A DNA stretch of 64,000 bases from Phylloscopus collybita (Eukaryota; Chordata; Aves; Passeriformes; Phylloscopidae), in the NCBI GenBank assembly GCA_027886175.1, contig JAJNNQ010000001.1, forward strand, positions 10,126,501-10,190,500. The letters are read 5' to 3'. A model generated the notes under the pieces. The model did no database searches and had not been told where the DNA came from. It saw only the letters and a program-made list of their open reading frames with translations. A program made the position numbers and the translations under genes. Shown piece after piece: positions 23,701-35,147 of this stretch (positions are counted from its first letter, which is position 1; each line of letters opens with the position of its first letter).

Positions 23701-25999
23701 GGCCTCTGGAATCAGCCACAAATCAAGCATTTGGCAGATGGATTTTTCTTAATTGGACCCACATTTCTCCTACAAAATTTGTGATGGAGAAAATTTCTGG
23801 ATTGGACATGGAGCACAGGGAGCAGAGCCAGAGAAGGGAGAGAAGGTTGTTCTGCTGCAGTTGTTAATTATTGGTGGGGATGTATTGCTGATGGTTTTCT
23901 TGTAGTGGCAAAGGTGATTTTACACCAGCACTGAGAGGGCAGGGCCACAGTACCACTGTGTGGACAAATGCCTTCAGATTGTCTTAATTTGGTGAAAAAT
24001 GGGTGCTCTGTGCTCTGATGGAATCCCTGAACTGATCATTGCTGGAGACACCTTTCCTCGGTGCACCTAGAATCCATTTAATGCTACGGGACTCTGGATT
24101 ACCAACATTTGTGATTATTTTGCGAGGTTTTTGTTTTTTATAAATCCAGGAGATAACGTTCTATTTAAGCTTTTATTGGCACTACAAAAGCCTGAGCATA
24201 TGGTTGATTGTTAAATGAGCCTCAGCCTTGGAAGGGGTACAGCCCTGCATTAATAACAGCAGCAACTTGCAGTACTGAGATTTCCTCTTTTTGTCTTTAG
24301 CCCATCCAAAATGTTTGCTTCTAACCCCCAGAGGGAAGAGGAATTGTACAAGTCATGTACTGCAGCACATTTAATTCCTACTCTGGTGCCCGTGTTGTCT
24401 GTTGTAGAAGCTTTCCATGTGCACAAAAACTTATTTTGGTGCACCAGGAACTGATGAACGTTTGTGCTCCTGTCACAAACTTAGTTTGGGAGTTCTTTGA
24501 GATCTAATTTGTTTATTCCCAACAAACTTGGCATGCCAAATAATTTTAAGCGTGATGAAATTGGTTAAGTTTGATGAGAATCTGGTGAGTGGTGCATAGT
24601 GAAGGATGAGGAAGTTGCTCTATTTCCTCTGGAACTGGAAAGAGGAATGACTCATCCTTCAGAAGTAGGACACTGGCAGACCCCAGAACCATGGAGGGCT
24701 TTCAGATCTGTGTGAGCAAGTGCTGGAGAGCTGCTGCCTCTTCTGGCTCCTGCTTAAATGGCATTATCCAGGGAAGCTGGCTGAGTAGGAAAACCTACCC
24801 CAGAGGGGACCCCAAAGGGTGGCACTGACACAGCTGGGCTCTGGTTTGGATTGCAATGAAGATCTTGAGGAAACACTCTGCAGTTTGTGTAGGGGAACCA
24901 TCCAGCCCCATCAGCAGTGACTGAAATGCAGAATAAAAGATCTTGCACAGCCAGGAGCACCCAGCAGTCACTAGTGTGACACTCCATGTCATTCATGCCA
25001 GGGGTGGTGTCTGTCCCCACTCCCTCCACATCAGAGAACAGATTTTATCAGAAAAATCAAGATTCAGGGACAGTCTCAGAATTCAGACCGGCCTCATGCA
25101 GTGCCTGCATTTACACCAAGGTTGCTTTGTCCGGGAATAAGCAAATCAGCTTTTTAATGGGGTTCCTTTGCAAAATATTTCTTGAACCAGAAAGTTAATT
25201 ACTGATCTCTAATTAGTGGCTGTGTTAAGAGGCTGGAGTAAAATCAGAGAGAGCTGCTTTGAAGGAAAGATGCAGGAAGAAATTACCATTTCTCTCCATA
25301 AATTGTGATGTTCCTCCTCACGGTATCAGGAAGTTTAGACATTTTTAAAAGAAGAGTGTTGTTAATGGAAAGAGGGCATTTTGAAAGGACTTTTCTGGAA
25401 GGCATTGAAAGAATGGTGATTTAATAACTCCAAGAGGGACAGAGATGGATTGAAAGCAATGTAGGGCCTTTCAGCTTCTCCCAAGGCAGCAGCAAGGTCC
25501 CAACCGTTCCTCCTGTTAATTTGACTTTTGCAGATATGTGTGAACTTGTATCAGAAGCTGCCTGAGGTAAATGCATTCCTCATTCTCAAAGGATGCAGAA
25601 ACACTTCCCTTTATCCTACACTTCCAAACCAACCTCCAGATTGAACAGGGAGTCATGCCTAAAGCTTTCAGTAAAGACTGTATTAGCTCCTGGTAATTCT
25701 TCAAGTTATAATAAACGTCAGGGGAAGGGCTAAGAGGCTGGAATGATTCTCATAGACTCCTAGAATCATGGCAGAATTTTCACAGCCTTTTTCCCAGTTC
25801 TGCACTCGCTGGTTCCTGACAGCCCCGTGCCCCACGGGGTGCAGCCGGCGCCTTGACTCAACTCGGAGTCACGGAACAAAATTAGAAAATCCTTCCTGCT
25901 CCGGCATATGCAGCACTGCTGGGATAATTGGCTTCATGCATCTTACAATTAGCTTGCAAAAATATGTTTTGCATCCCTGACCTTTTCTCTATACGCAAG

Positions 26000-26350
26000 G
26001 CCATTGTTTCCCTGTCCTGCTTAATTACAAAATAGAGCGTTGTGCGAGGAGAGAGATGACATCGTTGGATCGTCGGCTCTAATTTGACGAGACATCCTAA
26101 TGGGGAGTTTTCATACCGAGGGCACTGAATTAGTGTAGCGTGAAGCCACATTTCTGCAAACCTACTAAATAAGGAGAAGTTAATTTTCTGCTCTATCTTT
26201 TTGACGTTTGTAATCAAAGCATTGTCTTCCAGCTGCAGATGGTTAGCGCGTGAGGGATGTTTGGGAAATGCCGACAATCGCGAGGCATTGTCTGCGCGGC
26301 CCAGGAGCAGGTTGATTAATGGATACAAGGATGCTTGCTTTCCTTTTGCT
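26000..26350. other. candidate conserved noncoding element
   Basis: The block is repeat-free and only moderately GC-rich, yet it keeps around 18 CpGs, a level usually lost in neutral intronic DNA. It mixes them with homeodomain-like words (TTAATTAC near 26021, TAATTTGACG, GTTGATTAATGG near 26310) and a CRE-like TGACGTTT. A frame of 197 codons is open on the minus strand across it, but its translation has no domain, no signal and no splice context, so I treat the openness as incidental. Confidence 0.3.
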
Positions 26351-26825
26351 GCTCTCCCAGCCTGAGTACACATTATTGACTCGTGTGGCCACTGCCTGGC
26401 AGCTGGGATGGGGTGGTGCAGCAGTGCACACCTCAGGGGTACAGGCAGAGAGCTCTGCTGGTGTCCCTGGAGCACAGACTGAGGCGGGGTGACAGTTCCA
26501 CTGCGCTGTGGCCCGTGGTGTCGTGATACTCTGCAGGTTGAGGACAGATACTGCTACTCCATTGCATCATTACATTTTGTTTCCAAACACACCATTTATT
26601 CCATCTTTGCCCTGGTGAGTTTTTCATGTGCATGAATTTCAGTGCAATTACATTAGCATTACTCTTCATGTCAATAACCTCAAAGGAAAAAAAAGAGAAA
26701 GAAAAATGCCATCACTGCAGCTTTTCTACCAGAGGATGCTTTCTATTTCTTCTGGACTCTTCTCTGCTTTTCTAATTATCATCTGTTTACAACAGATACT
26801 GAGATACTTCTATCCCAGGCTTAAA

Positions 26826-26950
26826 CATCCCCCTGCCGTGGGCAGGGACACCTCCCACAGCCCTGAGCAACCTGGTCTGTGGAAGGGGGTGGAATGAGAT
26901 GAGCTTTAAGGTCCCTTCCAACCCAAAGCAGTCTGGGATTCTGGAATTCT
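26826..26950 (+). mobile_element. rearranged CR1 LINE 3' fragment
   Basis: The right part (from GAGCAACCTGGTCTGTGGAA through TTTAAGGTCCCTTCCAACCC to CTGGGATTCTGG) is a sense CR1 3' end. It lacks the usual 'GTGTCCCTGCCCATGGCAGG' step between GGAAG and GGGGTGGAA. That missing step is present just upstream in reverse orientation (CCTGCCGTGGGCAGGGACAC at about 26832-26851). The element therefore looks internally inverted, or is two abutting opposite-strand fragments. Confidence 0.75.
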
Positions 26951-28612
26951 GGCACACAGTGGAAACTGCTCCTGATGAAAGCATCACTGGAACACTGAGA
27001 GGAGCAGGCCTGCTCTCCCCAGCCCGCTGCCTCCTGCCCACATTCCTCTTCCCATCACACGACCTTGGGAAGGGCAGCAAGTGGATTCAATGAGAAATGA
27101 TTATTTAAATAAATGATTATTTAAGGGGTGATTCTCTGTTTGGCTGGGGCACTGAACCAGCTCCAGTAGCTGCAGAGAAGTGGGAGGATGGCAGAGCAGG
27201 GACTTTCCCTGGTTCTGGCATGTGCAGTTGCATTTAATGGGATGTAACTGCACCCTCAGATTTTGCCCCTCGTGCTGTGTGGGCCTGGGGGAGGGATGTC
27301 CAATTGGCATCTGCCTCCAATTTCCATCTTCTCTGGAATTTCTCATCTCCTGGGAGTGATCCATTGCATGTTGGCTCACACTTTGCTGTCCTCTACTCTG
27401 TCATTTCTAGTGGCAATCAATTTTAGCAATAAATGCTTTTCTCTCTTGGAAGGAAGGAAGGAAGGAATGTTTTTAAATAACTTTTCAAGCCAACTTCCGC
27501 TCTGTTTTTTATTGAAACCTTGCAAAACCTCGGTTGGAAAATCTGTGTGAGGGATAAAGAGTTGCAAGTGAGCATGGAAGTGAGGTGGGGAAGGGTTCCA
27601 AGCCTTTGTTCAGGGCTGGGAGACGCCGATGTTTGACGTGTGTTCCTTGTTATCCCGGCTCTCACTGCAGTGCTCAGGCTGAAATCCACTGATTGTAGCT
27701 GGAGGCAGCAGCTGGAGCTGGAGCTGGAGCTCACTGCTGGCTCTGACTTGCAGAGAGCACTGCCTGTAATGATGTTCAGGACTTGTGAATACCAAATAAC
27801 TCTGTCAAGTTCATCCGTCAGCTGGGAGGGAAGGTAAAAACCAGACTGAGGAAAAAATGTGCTTCCTCTTTAGCATATTCTTTATTAAAACCTTAGGATA
27901 TAGAGCCTCTGAAATGGTTATTAGAGAGATTTCAAGTAGTTTGCTCACCTCTGGATATCTTATGATAGTGATATTATGATGCCTATCTGAGGGGCAGTGT
28001 TTACAATTCAAATCTTCAGTACCACTACAGAATGTCCCACTGAACAGTTCAGGTCTGGTGTGATGAAAGAAAAGCAAAAACTGATTTTAATTGAATTAAA
28101 CCAATGCATTTTAGCTGGAATTAAAATGTAATTTGTTTAAAAATACTGAACTGATTTGAATTAAAGCCAGAAATAAGACTTTAGCTTTAATCCACATGTG
28201 TTATATAAGTAATTATATGAGAAAGGGCTGTGGCGTGCCTTGTGTGTGATTGATAATGTGCAGGAGGGTGGCATTCCCTCATTCCAAAGGATGGAAATGC
28301 AGCAGGAATTAGAAAGACAGAGCTGTTCTATCAGGCTGTGCCCTTTGCTCACATTTACAGATGTCTCTGGGATTAAGCTGGCCCTGTATCCTGCCCCCTC
28401 AGTCCAAGGGGGATTTCCCACATCCCCATCCCAGCTCTCCATAGGAATCCCTGTGCAGAGCGGGCCTGTGGCAGATCCCAAATGATTTACATAACTCAGC
28501 TCTATGTACCTTGAATTATTAATATTTTGCTGTCCTGGCTGTGTGGGGAGATTTGTTCCATTAGGGATGTGTTTGTTGCTATATAGTAGCACTTTAGATG
28601 ATAGGAATCCAC

Positions 28613-28647
<35 letters not shown>

Positions 28648-28652
28648 GAGAA
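28613..28652 (+). repeat. (AG)n microsatellite
   Basis: About 20 AG dinucleotides with one AC interruption. This is a simple polymorphic repeat with no other feature. Confidence 0.95.
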
Positions 28653-29494
28653 GGATTTACATGTTAAATTCTTTTGGTGAGAGCAGAGTTTTTACCAATG
28701 CCTGGCTCTGAGGATTGAATGAAAAGCTCAGGGCTGCTGTTGCTCATCTTGGAGTCTGGTGTTTATCCTCCCCCTGGGCACCAAGCAAAGCCAGGTGCCA
28801 TCAGGATGTGAATAGTTTCAATCATGACATGGCAATGATTTCCCTGGATTGTGGCATCTCCTGCCTTTCCCCGGTGCTCCCAGGGAAGGTGGCAGCGCCA
28901 GTTGTTTGTGCAGTGTCTGTGTGGGTGACAGGGTTTGTTTAACAAGGTGTAATTAGTGAGTGACACAGGGCCACATGCAGGGGGTGCCTTGCAGGGTGCT
29001 GGGCACCCTGGGGTGCCGTCCCTGAACAGGATATTGCATCCACAGAGGCTCTGCAGGAACCCTCTCCAGCTCCCCCGAATTAATTATTCACTGATCATCA
29101 CTCAGACCTTATGGATTAGGGAGCAGGGTTGGCAGGGGGTGGATGGAAGATGGAGCAATTTGGATTGCAATTAGTATTTCATTTCTTCCCTTGCTCCCTG
29201 TTTGCTTAAATTGGAGATTGTGTGTTAGCACCAAGCGAGGATTTACATCCCAGCAGTGCAAGTTCCCTGTGCACCAGAAGCCAGCAAATCCACTGCAGCC
29301 CTTAAGCTTCCCCAAGGGATCAAACACTCAGTTTGAGAAGTTGAAATATCAGGGGAACATGTTTTCCTTAGAAAATGGTGTGAGGGAACAGCAGTGCCTG
29401 GTCTGCTGGAGCAGGATCTCAGCAGCCATACCCCACTCTCACAATAAGAGAGATGCTGTCTCTCTCCATCCTGAGGGAATGGAATGAAACTCTG

Positions 29495-29731
29495 CCAGGG
29501 AACATTTAGGCTGGATTTCAGGAAAAGGTTCTTCCCCCAGAGGGTGGTGGGACACTGAACAGGCTCCCCCAGGGAATGGTCACAGCCCCAAGGTTGCCAG
29601 AGCTCCAGGGGTGTTTGGACAACGCGCTCACACCCAGGGTGGGATTGTTGGGGTGTCTGTGCAGGGCCAGGGGCTGGACTGGATGATCTTTGTGGGTCCC
29701 TTCCAGCTCAGGATATCCTGTGATTCTGTGA
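29495..29731 (+). mobile_element. CR1 LINE fragment, older subfamily
   Basis: Sense CR1 3' end of a different type from the other copies here. It has GGTTCTTCCCCCAGAGGGTG, 'CTGAACAGGCTCCCCCAGGG', 'GTTTGGACAACGCGCTC', 'GCTGGACTGGATGATCTTTG', 'GGGTCCCTTCCAGCTCAGGA' and a tail reading ATCCTGTGATTCTGTGA. It preserves more of the 3' UTR than most copies in the window but no reverse transcriptase coding. Confidence 0.9.
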
Positions 29732-31302
29732 GCCCTTATCTCCCATCTCCCCTTGCCACTCCCGGAGTGTGCTGCTTGCCAGGAATCCTCTCTGGGAGAA
29801 GGAAAGCCCATCATGGTGAGCAGCCCCACAGCCCCAAAGGGGCTGTCCCACTCCCAGACAGTGTCACTGGAAGTTTAGTCATCACAACAGTTACCAAGAG
29901 TTGGGAACTCTGCTCCACCGGGGAGACTGTGTCTGATTTTGAAACCTCGAGGGTTTTTTTGATTATACCAGTAACCACAGTCTGGGTCACACTTTGCAAT
30001 AATTATCCTGCTGTCTGAGAGGTTGTTAGAACATCCCTGGAGGAAGGGGCCTGGTTGCATCAGAGGAGAATTTAGAGGTATATGCTGGCAAACCTTCAGC
30101 GCTAGAGATTTATTTAAGTTAGTTCTTTTAATTGCTTTCCAGCATCCCAATTCTGTTATAAGCTCTCTGAGCCATCTAGGGAAGTGAGTGTGGCTCACAT
30201 TAATCTCCTCAATCCTTCTTCCTCTAACTAGTTACTCCCAGCTTCATTTACACGGGCATTTGGGCCCTACAGAGCGGGTAATAATTTTGATTCTGCTTAA
30301 ACATGTTCTAACAGAAGATATAAGATAGGAAAAATCATCAGCTGGCTGCAGCATTGGGTTCTTTTTTAACTCATCTCTTAAGCACGGCTTCTGATCTTTG
30401 TATAACACTGCTGCCTCCCAAGTCTGTTGGCAGCTCTGTGATATGTATTCATAGAGCAATTCCAGTCCTTGAGTGAAGCCTGCAAGAAAAGGGCAAAGAA
30501 TTATTTGTCTTTTTTTTTTTCATTATCGCAGCCCTCTGGTACCTGCTCTGACACACACTTGAGAGAAGTTTGCCTTGATGCCTTTATATCTGAAGCTCTC
30601 TCTGTACAGGGTGTCTCACCCTCGTTAGATAAAGTCACTCATGGTGAGGCTCTCCCTCACTTTATTAATCGCAGTCCCAACCTCTCACACAGCAGCAGAG
30701 CCTCCACACAGCCTCAGCTGCACACTGGGAGCAGGGAGGGAGGATCAGAGGGACTCCAGCATGTCCAAGGGGTGGCCAAGGAGCCAGGGCCAGCTCCCTG
30801 TCATTCCCTGACTTGGGAACTTTGTTCTCTCTTCTGAATGGTAGAAAAAGTTTCATTGTCTTAAAAAATAACAATAATCCTGTTTGAGTGGTGTGAAGAT
30901 TTTGGTCTCAATTACATCTCGTATCAATGAGTTCCACAGACAGACACTGTCTGATACATAATTCATTGCACTGACAGTTTTTAATCTATTAAAGCCCGTT
31001 ATCTTTCATCTTCATTATCTATTCCTTGGCCATTTTAGAAAAGACAGTACATAGAAACAGGCAATTCACTCCTGATTTTACCATGCATTATTTGCTGATA
31101 ATGTCCTGTTGTGTCTCCTTGTCTTTCCCAGCTAAAGACACTCCTCTGGAATAGTTTTCCATGGTTTTTATCACTTTGAGCCATTCCCTACTCAGTGTGT
31201 TTGCTCATGTACGGTATTATGTTGTTGGAAGAAACATCTTTTCTACACTTGTTTTCCTTGAAAGCACTGGCAAGTCTGCTCTGGGCATCTGCCAGCAGCA
31301 GG

Positions 31303-31403
31303 GCCAGGGGCTCCAGGGCTCCACAGGGACAGAGGCTCCAGGGATCCCTCTGGGACAGAGGCTCCAGGGTTTCCTCTGGGACAGAGGCTCCAGGGCTCCC
31401 ATG
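31303..31403 (+). repeat. 26-bp tandem repeat
   Basis: GGGACAGAGGCTCCAGGG recurs with a 26-bp period (GACAGAGG at 31328, 31354 and 31380), with a degenerate unit before and a partial one after. GC-rich minisatellite seed. Confidence 0.9.
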
Positions 31404-32054
31404 CCCTCAGCCCAGGCACATCATGACCTGCTGCCTTTCCTCCAGCATCCCTTTCCATCCCTGAGACTCCTCATCCCTGCTCATGTCAGAGGAGCACATC
31501 CTTTTGTTCAAATGAAAGGAGTCAGCATTACACAGAGGAGCAAGATATAAAATAACAGAGCCAATAATGATGGGAATCCCCCCATGGAACAGGAGTGCAG
31601 CCTCTGGAACAGCAGCTGCAGCAAATGCATCCAGGTTATCTGTGGCTACTTTGTGCTGGGAAAGCTTAGGTGTAATGAGAGTTGCTGCATCCCGGGGACC
31701 TCAGCAATGAATAGTGACATTTTCCAATAACAGCTTCTAGAAATGGGGAAAAAAACATCCTGTGTGTGAATGTGGCCCTGAATGTGGCTCAGAGATCTCT
31801 TCTCTGCCTCACAGCTATACTCAGGTCACCAAGCTGCTTTCAGGCAACCAAAAGCGACTGTTAATTGCTTCAGTCCTGTCTGAAAGCTCATCAATAATTT
31901 CCTGGGCTGGCTGTCCTGGCACTGAAACTCACGTTAGATTTGATTATTTTTTCAAATTAACATGCAAAGCACGCCTTGACCTAAATAATTCCACCAGTCC
32001 AATCGTAAGTCTGAAGGTTTTAGAAATATCAAGTTCCCTTCAACATTTAAGAGA

Positions 32055-32328
32055 GGGATTTTTACAAGGGTGTGTAGTGATAGAACAAGGGGGAATGGCT
32101 TCAAACTGACAGAGCACAGGGTCAGATGGGATATTGGGAGGAATTCCTTCCCTGTGAGGGTGGGGAGGCCCTGGCACAGGTTGCCCAATCCCTGAAAGTG
32201 TCCAAGGCCAGGCTGGACGGGGCTTGGAACACCCTGGGATAGTGGAGGGTGTCCCTGCCCATGGCAGGGGTGGCACTGGACAATCTTTCAGGTCCCTCCC
32301 AACCCAAACCAGTCTGGGGTTCTGTGAC
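32055..32328 (+). mobile_element. CR1 LINE fragment, 3' end
   Basis: The longest sense CR1 copy here. It starts near GAGAGGGATTTTTACAAGGG and passes through 'GAATGGCTTCAAACTGACAG', 'GGGAGGAATTCCTTCCCTGT', 'GGCCCTGGCACAGGTTGCCC' and 'GTGTCCCTGCCCATGGCAGG' to 'TCAGGTCCCTCCCAACCCAA' and a diverged TCTGGGGTTCTGTGA tail. A short internal deletion removes the usual 'GAGCTGTGGCTGCC' step after TTGCCCAA. There is no coding capacity. Confidence 0.95.
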
Positions 32329-33851
32329 AATTCCCCAGCCCCTGATTTCTGCCAGCCCATTACCCTACTTAGTTCCAAATGAGCCCGTGGCATTCCCTGT
32401 GCTGCAGTCAGTCCCAGGCTGGAGCAGTGTCTGAGCTCCCAGAACAGGCTGTGCTCTATCACCTGCATCTTGGCACTTTTATTTCCTGCCATGTGATGTG
32501 TTGAAACCACAGCCCCTGTCACCGATAAGCTGAGAAAGCATCACTCAGCCCTGAGTGGTTTTGTGGACACTTCTCTTCCTCTGACACGTTTTTCTTTCTA
32601 TAAATGTCAGTGCATAAAGAGCACGGGATTCAATTTGGTTTGTGCTCCTGGTACATAAAGAACAACACTTGGGTGTCAGTACAACACATTGGAGGAAGTA
32701 ACTTCTCCTAACTGTGTTCAGCTCTAAAATTGAGTTAACATAAAGAGATCTTTATATCTGAAACCCATTGGATGCCTCTGGAGATGAAATAGTTTCAAAC
32801 AGTGATTACAGCTGTTCCTGGCATCTGATCGTTTACAACTATTTGTGAATCTTCAAAATCAGACTCATTTTGCCTCACCTGAAAAATCTACTGAGAAAAA
32901 TCTAATGACCCAATTGAAAAAAAAAGTCATCAAATGCAGCAGTTTGTGATGATGACTGAGGATGGGCTGTTTTGTCCAGGGATTTTATCTACCACTTCCA
33001 TCAGAAAGTGCTCTGGGAGATGTTTTCCCTCAGTGCAGTGTCTCTCTGTGTAGCTGTTTGTTGTGCTGCTCCTCAGGTCACAGATCTCTCACTTTGCTGT
33101 GCCAGGGATCCAATTTATACAAACCTCATCACCAACCACTTTAAAGGTTCCCCATGTCCCTGCCATGGCTGGCTTCATTTTGCATTAACCAGAAGTCCAC
33201 TGCTGATAATTTTGGGCAGCACTGGCTCCTTTTCCCAGAGCTCATCTTTACACCGCCCTTTTCCACGCTACGAGAGGTCACATTATTCCATGTCAAAAAA
33301 TTTCTGGAAAAAGTCTGGCTTTTTCATTTATGGCCATGAGCTGCTGCTGCTGCTGAGCTGGAACAAGCTGGGAATGTCTCAGTGCTAAACTGTGAGATTG
33401 CATAATTATGGCTTACACAACAGCACACACAGGCAAACAAACCAGGGACTGCTCTGTGGGATGGACTCGGGAGCTGTGTTGGATGGCTTTCAGCGCTCGT
33501 GTTCCCTGCAAAAGGAGTTCCTGCTCCTTAATTTAGTAACCATCCATCTGATTTTCACTTTTCTGGGGAAGGTGGGTGGGTTTGCTCAGAGTTTGGGGAA
33601 TTTTTGCTTTCCCAATCTCCCTAGTGGCTCGGAAAGGTGGAGCCCACACAGTGCTTTCCATCGTGCCTGTCTCCACAAGGGAGTGGTTTTCCACCACAAC
33701 AATTGGCAATTACGGTTCTTATTTTAAATAACATGAAAACAAAGCAGGCTGCTCCCACCCTGGACTCTGCAGATGGGCAGGGTTCTGAATCCTGCTGGAA
33801 TAATCACTGATACTAATTATAGAATTCAGAGAAGACGACAGGGCCGGGTGG

Positions 33852-33903
33852 GCTGAGCTGGGCCAGGCTGAGCTGGGCCAGGCTGAGCTGGGCCAGGCTG
33901 AGC
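33852..33903 (+). repeat. 15-bp tandem repeat
   Basis: Three exact units of GCTGAGCTGGGCCAG at 33852, 33867 and 33882, followed by a partial unit. Because the unit is a multiple of three, one minus-strand frame reads a repeated pentapeptide, which is a by-product. Confidence 0.93.
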
Positions 33904-34908
33904 CTTCCAGCATGAACTCCAAAGCAGCAAATCTCACTGGTTTCTCTGTTGTAATTTCTGCTCTTTGTTTTGTCTCTGTTTCCCTCCCCTTTGCTGCCCT
34001 TGCACTTCCAGCACGGGAATGTGTAGCAGCATCGTAGTAAGTGCTTGAATGGCTGGAAAATCCTTTCATGGCAAAGATGTGATTGTTACTTATTTATTTT
34101 ATTTTTGGTTAATATGACTGGAATACAAATGGGGCTCTGGTGCCTAAGGGCCTTGCATTCTTCCAGTAATTCCTTATGACATGTGTCAGGTTCTGTTTTA
34201 TTCAGGTGGGTGGTGGATATTAAACAAGAAAGCAAGCTTGCATTTCTCTGCAGCTGTATTTATACGCACACTCCTGGCACAGAGCTGCTTATTAGGAGAA
34301 TGTCATCTCCACACTGCCTGTACCTGAAACAGTCTGCAAATACCGTGTGGGCTTTAAGAGAAATCATCTTAAATCAATCAGATCTCCCAACACCGGAGTG
34401 TCCTTCCTGCCTTATCCTTTGTCCAGGCAAAGATGAGGCTGCCAGAGATGTTCCTTAAGCATTGCTGCAGCCAAAACAGTCATGTCAGAATGGAATATTG
34501 ATTCTCTAATTGCTGTGCTGCTGTTAAATGTGTTGTTCCAGGGGAGCAGGGGGAAAGCAAACTCAGATGCGTGGCTGGCTGGCTTTGCTTTGGCTCTGCT
34601 GAACACACCCAGAGTGTTAACGTGGGAAATTCAGCAAAGGGAGAGAGGTGGAATCCTTTTTTTTGTGTGGCACAGACATCGAGAGGGCAAATGAGACTCA
34701 CCAGTGGGACAGGCTTATTCTCTCACAAAGCACAAAACAGCCCTTTGGCTTCAGACACTCGGGCTGCAGCCAGGGAGAGAACAAATTGCAGAGCAGAGGC
34801 ATCTTATGCAATAGTCCCCGGGAGGGGGCTGCTGCTCTCCATCAGCCCAGCTCTGCCTGAGCTCCCCGGGCTCTGCCGGGCAGGGCAGCCCTGGCTCTGG
34901 CTGCTCCT

Positions 34909-34924
34909 CACACACACACACACA
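34909..34924 (+). repeat. short (CA)n microsatellite
   Basis: About eight CA dinucleotides running into AGAGAGA. Short, no other structure. Confidence 0.85.
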
Positions 34925-35080
34925 GAGAGAAGGATTTCTGCTTCCCTGGTGCCTGTTTGCTGCTCATGGACACATGGACAGCCCCTGGTACAGCCACAGA
35001 GGGATGAGCTGCTGGGATAAGCACTGTGGTCATGCAATCTCCACACAAGGTTCACCAGAGGGGCCACCTGGAGGAAAGGA

Positions 35081-35147
35081 CATCCCTGAGCATCCCTGAG
35101 CATCCCTGAGCATCCCTGAGCATCCCTGAGCATCCCTGAGCATCCCT
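35081..35147 (+). repeat. 10-bp tandem repeat
   Basis: Six exact copies of CATCCCTGAG plus a partial seventh (CATCCCT). Copies are identical, so the expansion is recent and length is probably variable between individuals. Confidence 0.97.

Noticed and set aside
25749..25780. CATAGACTCCTAGAATCATGG, resembling a reversed CR1 tail
   Set aside because: Only the tail-like word is present; no CR1 body follows, so it cannot be supported.
25882..26475. 197-codon minus-strand open frame
   Set aside because: No family resemblance and no initiation or splice context. Kept only as a possible conserved noncoding element.
35081..35147. Possible CRISPR-like direct repeats
   Set aside because: Units are contiguous 10-mers with no spacers, in a vertebrate intron. 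It is a simple tandem repeat.
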